Source of the DNA: Cololabis saira
Lineage: Eukaryota; Chordata; Actinopteri; Beloniformes; Belonidae
Direction of reading: 5' to 3'
Assembly (NCBI RefSeq): GCF_033807715.1
Contig: NC_084597.1
Location: 4,302,058-4,366,057 of the forward strand
DNA: 64,000 nucleotides
Shown: positions 19,844 to 30,449 of the stretch, in pieces
Position numbering within the stretch: the first letter of the stretch is position 1
How the letters are laid out: every line of letters starts with the position of its first letter
Notes under the pieces: generated by a model
The model's input: only the letters and a program-made list of their open reading frames with translations
Databases searched by the model: none
Told to the model about the DNA's origin: nothing
Position numbers and translations under genes: made by a program

Positions 19844-19890
19844 TACACACACACATACATAAATACACACACACACACACACATATAAGG
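19695..19890. repeat. (TA)n and (CA)n arrays right of Tc1
   Basis: TATATA runs at 19735-19796 and 19805-19838 alternate with short CA runs. Long ORFs predicted here are simple repeats. Confidence 0.85.
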
Positions 19891-20686
19891 ATACCATCAG
19901 TTGTGTCACTTGAGGAGAGATTAATGACACACACTTTATCTAAAAAATCTCAGCGTGTAGCTTGGAGAGAATGCAAATAGGTACAAAGCAAACACACCAG
20001 CAGAGATAAAAGGTTTAAATCTTTTGTTGGACCCATGGGGATGTGGAGAGCTGTGCAGAGCTGCCTGGATGCTTCCAAGGTGCAGAACAAATTCTGGTGG
20101 GAATCAAATTATATGGTTCTTAAACATCATTGAGAACAGCTTATATGAACAATGAATCTCCTTTTCCTCTTTGAAGCACACATCCTGGCTGTCACATTTG
20201 CAAAATAAGACAGATGTGATTTCAAAATTCCATTGATGTAGCTATTTGTGACTATTTGTGAATTTTAATTTTATTAAATATATGATTGCATTTTTTTTTA
20301 AGACATAAAAAGATCAAGGTATCCTCTTTGAGGACCATTTGGGAATAAATATATAATATTTTGGGAAAGAAATGTAAGAAAACATTTAAAAATGCAAACC
20401 AAACTTGGAGACAGGGGTTTGAGTACATTGAGCTAACCTCTTTCTCTCCACCATCACATGTCTTTTCCATGGTGCCCTGGACTCTGGAGATGGTGTCAAC
20501 CTAGAATACAGTCTTGACGGAAGCCTTTTTATCATCCAACGCCTCCAGACCCACACAAAGACAAAGGCTAGCCAAATCTGTTAGCTTCCCCAGGAATCCC
20601 CAGGTTCAAGTGCAGTCTTAGCACACACCCCAGAGTCCGTGCAGCACGCCCTCAACACCATCTCCTCTCTTTATCAATCCCTCGGG
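19891..20686. other. No feature recognised
   Basis: AT-rich sequence without recognised repeats or coding signal. Confidence 0.35.
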
Positions 20687-20875
20687 CTACAAGTCAACAC
20701 CCAAAAAACTTAAGGCATGTCCCAACTCGCCCCTGACCAACGCCTGCCCGCAGGTTTGACGTTTGGGAACTATCGCCAACATGTCTGCCAGACACTGATT
20801 ACAAAACACGTGACCACAATTGGTGGCAATGACCAATTGACCGCTGCCAATGATGTCCAGAGAAAAAACAGCCAA
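20687..20875 (-). pseudogene. RNF4-like RING fragment
   Basis: The minus frame contains SGQLVIATNCGHVFCNQCLA, matching the second half of an RNF4-type RING (CGHxFCxxC), then TCGQAL in place of the final CPxCR-type pair. The first Cys pair and everything upstream are missing, so zinc binding would be incomplete. It lies 30 bp from a hAT MITE. Related RING fragments in fish can come from gene duplicates or transposon cargo. Confidence 0.6.
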
Positions 20876-20903
20876 TCAGAGCACATCAACGGACCTGCTA
20901 GCC

Positions 20904-21703
20904 CAGGGGTCGGCAACCCGCGGCTCTAGAGCCGCATGCGGCTCTTTAGCGCCGCCCTAGTGGCTCCTGGAGCTTTTTCAAAAATGTTTGACCTTTTTTT
21001 TTTTCCTTTCTTTCCTTTTTTTCTTCCTTTTTTTCCTCTTTTTTTTGTCTTTCTTTTTTCTTCTTTTTCCTTTTCTTCTCTTTTTTTCTTCCCTTTTCCT
21101 TTTAAAATCTCGACATTTCGGCTTTTTTCTCAACATTTTGACTTTTTTCTCGAGATTTTGCCTTTTTTTTCCAACATTTCAACTTTTTTTTGACATTTCG
21201 ACTTTTTTCTCGAGATTGTACTTCGAAACTAATCTCGACATTTCAACTTTTTTCTCGACATTTTGGCTTTTTTCTTGACATTTCGACTTTTTTCTCAAGA
21301 TTGTACTTCAACATTAATCTCAACATTTCGACTTTTTTCTTGACATTTTGACTTTTCTCGACATTCCGACTTTTTTCTTGACATTTCGACTTTTTTCTCG
21401 AGATTGCACTTCAAAACTAATCTCGACATTTCAACTTTTTTCTCGACATTTTGACTTTTTTCTTGACATTTCGACTTTTTTCTCAAGATTGTACTTCAAC
21501 ATTAATTTCGACTTTTTTCTTGAAGTGCATAATGAAAAAAAAAATCTTCTCCCAGTTATAACTAATATAGATACATGCAGCATGTGTTGTCTTCATTCTA
21601 AGGCTGATACAAGACTTTTCATTTTTTGCGGCTCCAGACATATTTGTTTTTTGTGTTTTTGGTCCAATACGGCTCTTTCAACATTTTTGGTTGCCGACCC
21701 CTG
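20904..21703. mobile_element. hAT MITE with internal TCGACATTT satellite, 800 bp
   Basis: Perfect inverted ends CAGGGGTCGGCAACC and GGTTGCCGACCCCTG with a perfect 8-bp duplication TGCTAGCC (20896-20903 and 21704-21711). The interior 21100-21520 is a tandem array of about 20-bp units (TCGACATTTYGACTTTTTT, with AGATTGTACTTCAAMATTAA spacers). Similar satellite blocks occur at 55765-56046 and 57865-58250. Thr/Phe- and Lys/Glu-rich ORFs here are array artefacts. Confidence 0.92.
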
Positions 21704-22116
21704 TGCTAGCCCAACTGATGGGGCGGAGTCTTCTGCGGTTTCTGCTGAAATGCTGAACTTGCTGATTCTCCAACACCAAATGTAGATAATCAGCCTGAAG
21801 CCGACCACATCCCCCTAATTCAGTAAATCAAAATGATGTGAAACACTGTCAAAATTATAAAAAAAAGAAAACTGCTGAAAGCTGGGGAGTTTTTTCTCCT
21901 CTTCTTCATCCCAGAAGTCGTTAATACAGTTCATACAGTTCATACAGTAACTGTGTCCACAGGGAATAGTCACTGTCTCCTTTAAAACCTCCAAACAACT
22001 TCCGTTTCCGCTAGCGAAGGGATGGCAGCCTAAAAAACAAGCTCTCCGACGGTTTTGCATAAATAGGCCCCGAAAATAACTTTTTGAAACAATACTTGCA
22101 GAATATACACTAAAGG

Positions 22117-23160
22117 ATGAAAGGGGCCGGTAAGGGCAGTAGGAGAACTATGAATGATACAGAAATGGACCGTGAATCGAGACGGAACAACTCCCCGGGA
22201 GAAGAGCAGCATGACGCCGGCGGCAGCGTGGCCGAGGCCGGCGTGAGGAGCATTCTACTTGAGCTGAAGGAGATCCGAAGGGAAAACCAGCAGCAATTCT
22301 CCGAAATAAAACAACATATGAAGAACACAGACGACAGACTGGGCCTGGCAGAAGGGAGAATTGAAGAGACTGAGACCCTGCTTCATGCGTCGCTAAAGAT
22401 TATCAAACAGCTGACCAAACGCCAAACAGAAATGGAAACGGCCATGATAGACCAGAACGCGCGTTCGCGCAGAGAGAACCTGCGTTTCTACTCGATAAGG
22501 GAAGACGCAGAGGGCACCGACATGATTGCATTCCTGGATAAACTGCTGAAAACCGCACTCGGTCTCCCCGAGGACACGGCCCTCGACATACAGCGCGCCC
22601 ACCGAGCGCTGGGACGAAAACCTACTGATGTGACCAGACCCAGATCGATTGTGGCCAAGTTCGGGTGTTACCGAGTCAAAGAGGATATACTACAAAAAGC
22701 GTGGCAGAAGAAAGAACTGTGGTGTGACAACGTGCGCTTTTATGTCGACCATGACTACCCCCCAGAGGTGGTGAAGAGACGCGCCGAATACACCGAGGCA
22801 CGGAAGGTTCTAAAATCCAAGAAAATAAAGTTCCACACGCCCTACCCATTCCGAATGCGCGTCTTCTACGACGAAGGCGTTAAAGTGTACCAGAACGCGA
22901 CAGAAGCGACGAGGGACATGGCGAGACGAGGCTTCCAGATTACCGTGGTTAAACCCCCTACAGAACCGCTACAAGAAGAGATCCAACTGCTTTCTACGTG
23001 GGAGACGGTGGCGAGGCGACGCGACCGTGGAGAGGACCGCGAGCCGGGCGTAATGGACTCGCAGCCGCGACAAGGAAGAACCACGGAGGCGCACCGGGGA
23101 TCTCAATACAAAGACAGGCTGCGACAATTCAGAAGACTCCCCGATGAAGAAGAAGATTAA
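22117..23160 (+). CDS. L1 ORF1 RNA-binding protein
   Basis: The 347-residue protein coats L1 RNA as a trimer and acts as a nucleic-acid chaperone. A predicted coiled coil spans about residues 43-115 (heptads of Leu/Ile around LLELKEIRREN). An RRM-like domain starts at RRENLRFYSIRED (118-130) and includes IQRAHRALGRKP and PRSIVAKF. A C-terminal domain covers about 200-290 (WCDNVRFYVDHDYPPEV, RMRVFYDEG). The tail is Arg-rich and basic. There is no frame break. Codon use is GC-richer than in ORF2. Confidence 0.9.
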   Translation: MKGAGKGSRRTMNDTEMDRESRRNNSPGEEQHDAGGSVAEAGVRSILLELKEIRRENQQQFSEIKQHMKNTDDRLGLAEGRIEETETLLHASLKIIKQLTKRQTEMETAMIDQNARSRRENLRFYSIREDAEGTDMIAFLDKLLKTALGLPEDTALDIQRAHRALGRKPTDVTRPRSIVAKFGCYRVKEDILQKAWQKKELWCDNVRFYVDHDYPPEVVKRRAEYTEARKVLKSKKIKFHTPYPFRMRVFYDEGVKVYQNATEATRDMARRGFQITVVKPPTEPLQEEIQLLSTWETVARRRDRGEDREPGVMDSQPRQGRTTEAHRGSQYKDRLRQFRRLPDEEED

Positions 23161-23684
23161 ACGACGATCACGGACATGTAGATAAGTGTACACATTCACA
23201 GAATGACACATCATAATGTTAGCTGACCTTATTATGCCCCGCGAAGGATGAAGAGAGCTGCCGGTTTGCGCGCACACATGTCACGGGCAGAGATGAACGG
23301 TTGTGGTGGTGGTGGGCGCGCGCGCTCGCGGACGCGTCCGCGTGCGCGCGCGCGCATCGCCCCTTACTCTTACGGCAGCTCGTGCAGTTTGTGTTTTTTG
23401 TTTTAAATTTGGGTAATCTGATTTCTCCAACACGTCGACAGAATAAATATAGCATTGGGCTCGAATGGACACTTGATTATGAGGAGCCTAAAGGACTCAG
23501 AGATTCCCTCCTAGCGGGCACTTTTATTTTATTTTTTATTTTTATTATGCATACTAAAAGATGTGTCACATTTCTGAAATTGTAACTTGGCTTAGCATAG
23601 GAAAACATACTTAGGGTGGATGTAGGCTAATTTCAGGGTTTTTCTTTTATCATTTCATTCAGAGAGGCAGATAATTATTCAGGG

Positions 23685-23775
<91 letters not shown>

Positions 23776-24862
23776 TGCGCGCGCGCTTGCGTGTGTGGGC
23801 GTGTGCGCGCGCGCTTGCGTGTGTGGGCGTGTGTGCGCCCGCTTGCGTGTGTGGGCGTGTGTGCGCCCGCTTGCGTGTGTGGGCTTGTGTGCGCCCGCGT
23901 GTATGTGCAGCATGGGATGCGGGCTGGGGGGGGCCTCCCTGCTTGGGGTGGGGGGGCGCGCGCCCTGTGTGTGTTCGGGGCAGGGGTGTGTTTGTGTCGT
24001 GGTTCTGCTGCGCGGCGCGGTGCGCTGTGTGGCCTCGCTGGATGCTTAGCGGACTTAGTTTGCTGGGTGCCCGGCGGGGCCGTGCGGCGGGGCGCGTCGT
24101 GCGGTGGGGCTTTGGGGCGGGCGTGGCCCTGTCGTGGGCGGGTGCGGGGTGCGCGGTCCTCTCCCCTTGGTGTGGGGGGTCTTCCCCAGCTTGCATGTAT
24201 GGATGTATATGCGTTTATATATGTATGTTTTTATTTATTTTCTTTTTCATCTTTTTGACGGTACAAGGATAACAAGCAAATGATTGATGGGAGAGAATTA
24301 TACCAAACACTGGGAGACGACTAAAATAATGCTAACTGCTGTCAGTTATCTTAATTTAATTTTATTTATTTATTTAATTTTTTTTTTTTTTTTTTTTTTT
24401 TGATTTTCACTTTCGTATCAAACTGCCTCTTTGACCATACTGAAGCATTGCCTGCCCTACTTTAGGACCACCACTCAACTAATATAAGATTATCCTACTT
24501 ACAAATAGACTTAATTCACAAAGTCGGAACTAGTTTACTGGCGAACCATCTCCACCTTACTTTCATTTTCTACCCTTTTTCTTTTTCTTGTTCTATGGCT
24601 AACATGCAGCCATATAGGGCCCCACTACAGCTACATAGTGGGACTACTCCCTATCGGGACTTTGATCATACAAGGTCCCAACAGGCTCCTTCAAGAGGAG
24701 CCTTATTTGCGGAAAAGCAAGTTCTGTTAAAAGGAGTTTTTGTATCCTTTTTGTTTTATTTTTTCACTTTGTTGAAGGTTGTTACTGAAACTGAAATCGC
24801 ATTAGGCAACTTAAGGTCATTTGGGCTAGCAGGAAAAGTAATTGTATACCAATGGATAACAT
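23161..24862 (+). other. L1 inter-ORF spacer with GT array and GC-rich tract
   Basis: The spacer is 1.7 kb. It holds (GT)n at 23689-23771, decaying into GTGTGCGCGC repeats with period about 30 (GCTTGCGTGTGTGGGCGTGT), then a G-rich region to about 24190, a T23 run at 24379-24401 and AT-rich sequence to ORF2. The long Cys/Val or His/Thr ORFs are products of the dinucleotide array. It is much longer than the spacer of well-known mammalian L1s. Confidence 0.7.
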
Positions 24863-27800
24863 ATGTTACAACAAGAATATAAAGTAGTTACTCTTAATGT
24901 TAATGGGGTACAGGGACCAATCAAAAGAGGCAAGCTTATAGCTAAGATGAAGAGAGAGAACCAACAAATAATCTTTTGGCAAGAGACTCATATGACACGG
25001 GATGAACATGAAAAATTGAAAAAACTTGGGTTTAAAAATACATTCTACTCATCATACAATGGACATACTAGGGGGGTGGCAATACTTATTTCAAATAAGG
25101 TCACCTTTCAACTCAAAAAACAGTTTACAGATAAGGAAGGACGATATGTTATGATTAATGGGCTTTTGGATTCTAAAGAAGTAACATTACTTAATGTTTA
25201 CAGACCACCGGGAACGGACAAAGTAATAATTAAGAAAATATTTGATTTAATCGTCACTGAGGCCTCGGGTACGCTGATCGCAGGGGGAGATTTTAACATC
25301 CAGATGGAATCCCAGGATTCATCAAACCCACGAAAAGTAACCAATTTGGAATCGGTATATGTTAAAAAATTAGTTAAAGAAACTGAGATGTTTGATGTAT
25401 GGAGAGACCTCAATCCAACCGCGAAACAATTTAGCTACTTTTCCCACCCACATGGGGTTCACAGCAGATTGGACTACTTCTTCATGTTTAAACCGGAAAG
25501 ACATAGAATCATAGACTGTAAAATTGGTGTTAGGGACGTTTCCGACCATGCAGGAGTGTACCTGAGGCTTCACTTAGACGTACAGCCAAAGAACACTATT
25601 TGGAGATTAAACACAAGCCTCCTAAATAGTCAAGAATTTAAGGAATACAACGAAAAAGAAATAAAGGAATACTTAGAGTTTAACAGTACTGAGGATATAA
25701 CACCTGACATATTATGGGATGCAGCAAAAGCAGTGATGAGAGGGAAAATAATAATGTGGTCTTCTAAACACAAGAAGCAGCAACGGAAACAACTGAATGA
25801 CTTAACTAAAGGACTGGGAGATTTAGAGAAACAATATGTTGCTTCAAATGACCCTCAAACGTTGATACGGATACATACAACAAAAAGAGAAATTAACGAG
25901 ATACTTGATAAACAAGTGGAAACACAACTCAAATATTTGAAGCAAAAATATTATGAAAATGGCCCCAGAGCAAGAAAAGTGCTGGCATGGAGATTACGTA
26001 AACAACAAAATGAAAGATCTATCTTTACGATTGAAGACCCCAACACTAAATGCTTGAATTACACTACGGAAGGGATACAGAAATCCTTTGAAAGATACTA
26101 TGAAAAATTATACTCTCAACCACCAGCAGCAGAACTATCCCTAGTACAAAACTTCCTGGAGTCCCTGGACTTACCAACGATAGGTGAAAATCAAAATAAA
26201 ATGTTAACTACAGATATCGAAACAGAAGAAATTGTAGAGGCTATATCTAGACTGAAAACTAATAAAATGTCAGGAGGTGACGGCTTCCCGGCTGAATGGT
26301 ATAAAGCATTTAAAGGCTCATTAATAGGGACACTTAAAGCATGTTTTAATCATGTACTTAAAGGCGGTGATACACCTGTATCTTGGAGACAGGCTATAAT
26401 TTCTGTGATACCAAAAGCCGGCAAGGACAAAACAAAATGTAGTTCTTACAGGCCAATATCTGTCCTTAACATAGATTATAGACTATTTGCGTCAATAATG
26501 GCTAAACGGTTAGAAAACATTCTTCCAGATAAGATAGATGACGATCAATGTGGGTTTATTAAGGATAGGCAAACACAGGATAATGTCAGACGAGCATTAT
26601 TCCTAATAGATAACATGAGTAAGAACAATGCTAACACGTTGGCAATTAGCTTGGACGCAGAAAAAGCCTTTGATTCTTGTCGTTGGGAGTTTTTATACTT
26701 GGTATTACAACGCATGGGATTTGGAAAGGAAATTGTAAAATGTCTTAGTTCCTTGTATCATCAACCAACCGCCAGAATCAAAGTAAATGGAAGTTTGTCA
26801 AACACAATCTCCTTGAGACGTGGCTGTCGTCAAGGTTGTAACTTAAGCCCCGCCCTCTTTGCATTATTTATAGAGCCACTTGCCCAAGCAATAAGGGAGG
26901 ATGACTCAATATCTGGAATTTTAATGAAAGGTTCAGAACACAAAATTAGCTTATATGCCGATGATGTACTGATGACACTTTCCAACCCAGAGACCAGTCT
27001 CCCAAGACTAATGTCTCTTCTGGATAGATACGGTTCGTATGCCGGATACAAATTAAACATAGATAAAACACAAGTGCTCTCATTCAATTACTCACCCCCT
27101 GATAATATAAGAAATAGATACAAATTTAAATGGAATGCAAAGACAATTAAATACCTGGGTATTAACATACCTAAAGACCTGAATAATATATATAAGGAAA
27201 ACTATGACGTAATTACAAAAGAAATACAATTAGATCTGGAGAGATGGACCCCATTAATGTTTGGTTTGCACGATAGGATAGAAACCGTAAAAATGAACAT
27301 CCTGCCAAGGTTACTCTTCTTTTTTCAGTCTTTACCACTAGAAATACCAAAGAAACAATTTGACAATTGGAACAGAGCATTATCTAGGTTCATTTGGAAG
27401 GGTAAGAAGCCCAGAGTGCGCTTCAAAACACTACAACTACCTAAAGATGAGGGTGGCATGTCACTCCCATGTTTAGAAGACTATTATAAAGCAGCACAAA
27501 TACGATACTTAATATGCTGGTGTAACCCCGAATATGAGGCTAGATGGAAAGAAATAGAAATAAATCAATTGGATGTCCCCCTCCAGGCACTGGTGGGAGA
27601 TAGAACCCTCATGAGAACACACGCAGGACAATTAAGTAATTGGACGAAGGTCCCACTGAATATCTGGTTTAAGGAATGCAAGGAACAAAAACTGGAACGC
27701 GTAATACGGAGGTTGAGATGGCTAGCATACGACACAGACTTTGCACCCGCCAAAATGGATGCTAGATTCAAACAATGGACTTGGTATGGTATCACAACAT

Positions 27801-28642
27801 ATTGTCGGATCTCGTCCAGCACGCGCCTGGAGAGCTTCAAATACCTCATAGACAAATATGGTTTAGAGAAACAGGATTTTTATAGATATTTACAACTAAG
27901 GCACCACTATGATAAAAACATACAAATGGAAAACCCTGACACAGATCTCATCAATGTAGTCACTGAGGCCTATACAGGTAGATCTACAAAAAAACTAGTA
28001 TCACAACTGTATTCGGTCCTACAGTCTGCCAGAGACCATTCTACATTTTATGTCAAAAATAAGTGGGAAAAGGAGGCAAATATATCCATAACGGAGGAGG
28101 ACTGGTTCAATGTCTGCTCTGTGTTGTCCACAACTACCAGTTCCGGTACATGGAGAGAATTCGCATGGAAAAACGTGATTAGATTCTTTATTACACCAAA
28201 GATAACAAGCCTACAAAATGGGACACCAGAGTCAGGGAACTGCTGGAGGAAATGTAATAGAACGATGGCTGACCACTTCCATATATTTTGGGAATGTCCA
28301 AAAATACAAAAATTCTGGCTGGACATTGTAGCGGAAATTAAACTAATAATGTGCTTTGAGATCGAACACGAATTCACAATCATCTACTTGAGTAACATAC
28401 CAGAAGACTTTACCACACCAGACAAGTATCTTCTCAAGATACTGCTGATAGCAGGGAAAAAAGCAATAACTAAAAAATGGCTGGATAAAAACCCGCCTAC
28501 CAAAGGAGAGTGGACAGCCATCGTTCAAAATATTTATGAAATGGAAAAACGTACCTTCTCCATCAGACTATGTAAAGACAAATTTAACAAATATTGGCAG
28601 AAATGGAACCTACACATGGGGATTGGCAGTTTGTGGGACTGA
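24863..28642 (+). CDS. L1 ORF2 endonuclease-reverse transcriptase
   Basis: A 1259-residue protein. The endonuclease spans residues about 8-240: TLNVNGV (10-16), QETH (40-43), YRPPG, GGDFNIQ (141-147) and SDHAGVYL (227-234). The reverse transcriptase follows with SYRPISVLNIDYRLFA, CGFIKDRQTQDNVRRA, SLDAEKAFDSC, RRGCRQGCNLSPALFALFIE and catalytic YADD at 698-701, then KYLGI. A C-terminal Cys/His motif CWRKC...HFHIFWEC starts at residue 1127. Every expected motif is present and the frame is open. The start Met at 24863 is just upstream of the conserved endonuclease start. It belongs to the L1/Tx1 group by motif style. Confidence 0.95.
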   Translation: MLQQEYKVVTLNVNGVQGPIKRGKLIAKMKRENQQIIFWQETHMTRDEHEKLKKLGFKNTFYSSYNGHTRGVAILISNKVTFQLKKQFTDKEGRYVMINGLLDSKEVTLLNVYRPPGTDKVIIKKIFDLIVTEASGTLIAGGDFNIQMESQDSSNPRKVTNLESVYVKKLVKETEMFDVWRDLNPTAKQFSYFSHPHGVHSRLDYFFMFKPERHRIIDCKIGVRDVSDHAGVYLRLHLDVQPKNTIWRLNTSLLNSQEFKEYNEKEIKEYLEFNSTEDITPDILWDAAKAVMRGKIIMWSSKHKKQQRKQLNDLTKGLGDLEKQYVASNDPQTLIRIHTTKREINEILDKQVETQLKYLKQKYYENGPRARKVLAWRLRKQQNERSIFTIEDPNTKCLNYTTEGIQKSFERYYEKLYSQPPAAELSLVQNFLESLDLPTIGENQNKMLTTDIETEEIVEAISRLKTNKMSGGDGFPAEWYKAFKGSLIGTLKACFNHVLKGGDTPVSWRQAIISVIPKAGKDKTKCSSYRPISVLNIDYRLFASIMAKRLENILPDKIDDDQCGFIKDRQTQDNVRRALFLIDNMSKNNANTLAISLDAEKAFDSCRWEFLYLVLQRMGFGKEIVKCLSSLYHQPTARIKVNGSLSNTISLRRGCRQGCNLSPALFALFIEPLAQAIREDDSISGILMKGSEHKISLYADDVLMTLSNPETSLPRLMSLLDRYGSYAGYKLNIDKTQVLSFNYSPPDNIRNRYKFKWNAKTIKYLGINIPKDLNNIYKENYDVITKEIQLDLERWTPLMFGLHDRIETVKMNILPRLLFFFQSLPLEIPKKQFDNWNRALSRFIWKGKKPRVRFKTLQLPKDEGGMSLPCLEDYYKAAQIRYLICWCNPEYEARWKEIEINQLDVPLQALVGDRTLMRTHAGQLSNWTKVPLNIWFKECKEQKLERVIRRLRWLAYDTDFAPAKMDARFKQWTWYGITTYCRISSSTRLESFKYLIDKYGLEKQDFYRYLQLRHHYDKNIQMENPDTDLINVVTEAYTGRSTKKLVSQLYSVLQSARDHSTFYVKNKWEKEANISITEEDWFNVCSVLSTTTSSGTWREFAWKNVIRFFITPKITSLQNGTPESGNCWRKCNRTMADHFHIFWECPKIQKFWLDIVAEIKLIMCFEIEHEFTIIYLSNIPEDFTTPDKYLLKILLIAGKKAITKKWLDKNPPTKGEWTAIVQNIYEMEKRTFSIRLCKDKFNKYWQKWNLHMGIGSLWD

Positions 28643-29044
28643 GTGAAGGACAGATGTTGCTTTTGTTCCATGTCAACTTTGTGAACCTGTTTTTATTTTC
28701 ATGTTTGTATTGCTTTTTTTTTTTTTTTTTTTTTTTTTTTTTCTCTCCCTTTACTGCTCGATCTATCATCTATATAATTCTCATAAATATGGACACTTGA
28801 GACAATGAGGACTGGATCGGTGGGAACAGAGACTCCTGATTATACCACCTGTATGACCTGTGACATTCATGAGTAGTAACAATATGCTGTATGTACTTGG
28901 TATTGTAACAATGTATTCCTTGATGCCCAAAGTGACCTTACCTGCTCAACGAAAACCTAAATAAAAACAAAGTTTCAAAAAAAAAAAAAACCTCCAAACA
29001 GATAGAACAAGGACAGGTTTCCTGGTCCAGCTGATCTCCTTTCT

Positions 29045-29480
29045 CAGTGGCGTCAATTCAGTCTTACTAAAGTACGGCAAGGTGACAAGTCACAGAACTG
29101 AACTAGAGTATCAATCAACACGTCCAGCAAATACTCATCACAGAAGTTTATGTAGCTTATCTGTGTGGTCAAGAAAACTGGAACTTTTTCAAATGCAGTC
29201 TCGCTCACTGCAAAAACTTAAAATCTTACCAGGAATATTTGTCTTATTTCTAGATAAAATGTCTCATTTTTAGTAGAAAAATCTCATTACACTTAAAACA
29301 AGAGTCATCACCAGAAAAATAACTTATTTGACAATTTTCACCTGTTTCAAGTAGATTTTCACTTGAAATAAGTAGAAAAATCTGATTTATCTTCTCATTA
29401 CAAGCAAAAAAATCTTGTTCGACTGGCAGATTTTTCCACTTATTTTAAGTGAAAATCTACTTGAAACAGGTGAAAATGGT
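29045..29480 (+). repeat. Interspersed repeat, copy B
   Basis: Matches 130-535 over both the CAGTGGCG flank and the CACTGCAAAAA MITE (starting 29206). It abuts the finTRIM RING exon at its first readable codons, so it may have truncated that exon. Confidence 0.7.
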
Positions 29481-29685
29481 TGTTTTTGAGTCTTGTCTTA
29501 AATGTAATGAGATTTATTTTTTACCGTCTCGCAACGAGCTTTCCTCCCACACAGACTTTACAGCGGACGAGAATGTTTTTATCACTTTTGACCGAGTCAA
29601 ACTCAAAATAATGTCTGTTATTCCAGGCGTTAAACGCCGCATGTTCTTGTTCTCTCTCGCACCTCGTCGTCTCTGGTTTACCACT

Positions 29686-29731
29686 GACTTTGCGCCGCTC
29701 ATACTGACGTACATATGAGCGGCGCAAAGTC
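29686..29731. repeat. Perfect 17-bp hairpin
   Basis: GACTTTGCGCCGCTCAT (29686-29702) pairs with ATGAGCGGCGCAAAGTC (29715-29731) over a 12-base loop. Function unknown. Confidence 0.7.
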
Positions 29732-29847
29732 ATGGGATATTTTCACAAGACAAATACTGCATTTAGTAACGCAGTAACGCAGCCTTCTTTCAGGAAAGTA
29801 AAGGTAATCTAATTACTGTTTTTGCAATTGTAATCCCCTACTTTACT

Positions 29848-30449
29848 TAGGGTTGCCACCGTTTAGAAATAGAAATAAGGGACGCCCTGATTTCAGCAGC
29901 GCAGGAGCCAAAAAAAAGCCCCAAAACTTCTAAACTGAATAAAAATGTGTTTATTTTACATGAAAAAACTAAATGCTTTGATTTAAAGTTTAAAGTGCTT
30001 TAATAGCATTGAACTTGCATAACTGTACAGACAGACAACCATACTAGCAACTGAAATATCCTCCTATGCTCTGTATGTCCACATCAGCCCAGATGTATAA
30101 TGTAGCCTAGAGGTGAAGAATATGGTGTAAAAGTTAATTTATTTCAATAATTCAACTAGAATATGGTGTAAAAGTTAATTTATTTCAATAATTCAACTAG
30201 AATATGGTGTAAAAGTTAATTTATTTCAATAATTCAACTAGAATATGGTGTAAAAGTTAATTTATTTCAATAATTCAACTAGAATATGGTGTAAAAGTTA
30301 ATTTATTTCAATAATTCAACTAGAATATGGTGTAAAAGTTAATGAAAATACGGTACAAATCGTGTCCCGTATTAGTTCAATACGGGACGCAACATTTTTT
30401 TCTCAAATAAAGGACAATTCTGTATTTTACGGGACGGGTGGCAACCCTA
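29848..30449. mobile_element. hAT element, 602 bp, nested
   Basis: Perfect ends TAGGGTTGCCACC and GGTGGCAACCCTA with perfect duplication ACTTTACT (29840-29847, 30450-30457). It contains a 41-bp minisatellite (30114-30343). Non-coding. Confidence 0.9.
30114..30343 (+). repeat. 41-bp minisatellite, about 5.5 units
   Basis: Unit GAATATGGTGTAAAAGTTAA plus TTTATTTCAATAATTCAACTA is repeated essentially without change, which points to recent expansion inside the hAT. Confidence 0.92.

Larger units (their letters stand above)
21998..28990 (+). mobile_element. Full-length L1 retrotransposon, both ORFs open
   Basis: It begins about 120 bp before ORF1 and ends in A14 (28977-28990) after AAATAAAAAC. 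Target duplication AAAACCTCCAAACA occurs at 21984-21997 and again at 28987-29000. The left junction reads TT/AAAA, the preferred L1 endonuclease nick. The layout is 5' UTR, ORF1 (347 aa), a 1.7-kb spacer, ORF2 (1259 aa) and a 3' UTR with a T-run at 28712-28742. The intact ORFs and perfect duplication suggest a young, possibly active copy. Confidence 0.95.
21874..29044 (-). pseudogene. finTRIM-type RING exon split by L1
   Basis: Minus strand. Bases 29044-28991 read EKGDQLDQETCPCSICLE; removing the L1 and one copy of the 14-bp duplication, the frame continues at 21990 with VLKETVTIPCGHSYCMNC and then INDFWDEEEEKKLPS. This is the N-terminal RING exon of a TRIM/finTRIM E3 ligase (CxxC, CGHSYCxxC, FWDEE). 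A 9-bp duplication repeats the MNC codons (about 21930-21950), and the last CPxC pair is lost after LPS. The exon was therefore probably already decaying, and the L1 then split it. No B-box or SPRY follows. Confidence 0.88.

Noticed and set aside
20936..21785. Phe/Thr-rich and Lys/Glu-rich ORFs as coiled-coil proteins
   Set aside because: They are generated by the 20-bp TCGACATTT satellite.
22469..22602. Minus-strand ORFs opposite L1 ORF1
   Set aside because: Shadow frames of a strongly supported coding sequence.
23675..24272. Cys/Val and His/Thr-rich ORFs up to 193 codons on both strands
   Set aside because: They are translations of a GT array and adjoining GC-rich repeats, open in several frames at once.
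30114..30343. Regular repeats resembling a CRISPR array
   Set aside because: Units are contiguous without unique spacers; it is a minisatellite inside a hAT in an animal genome.
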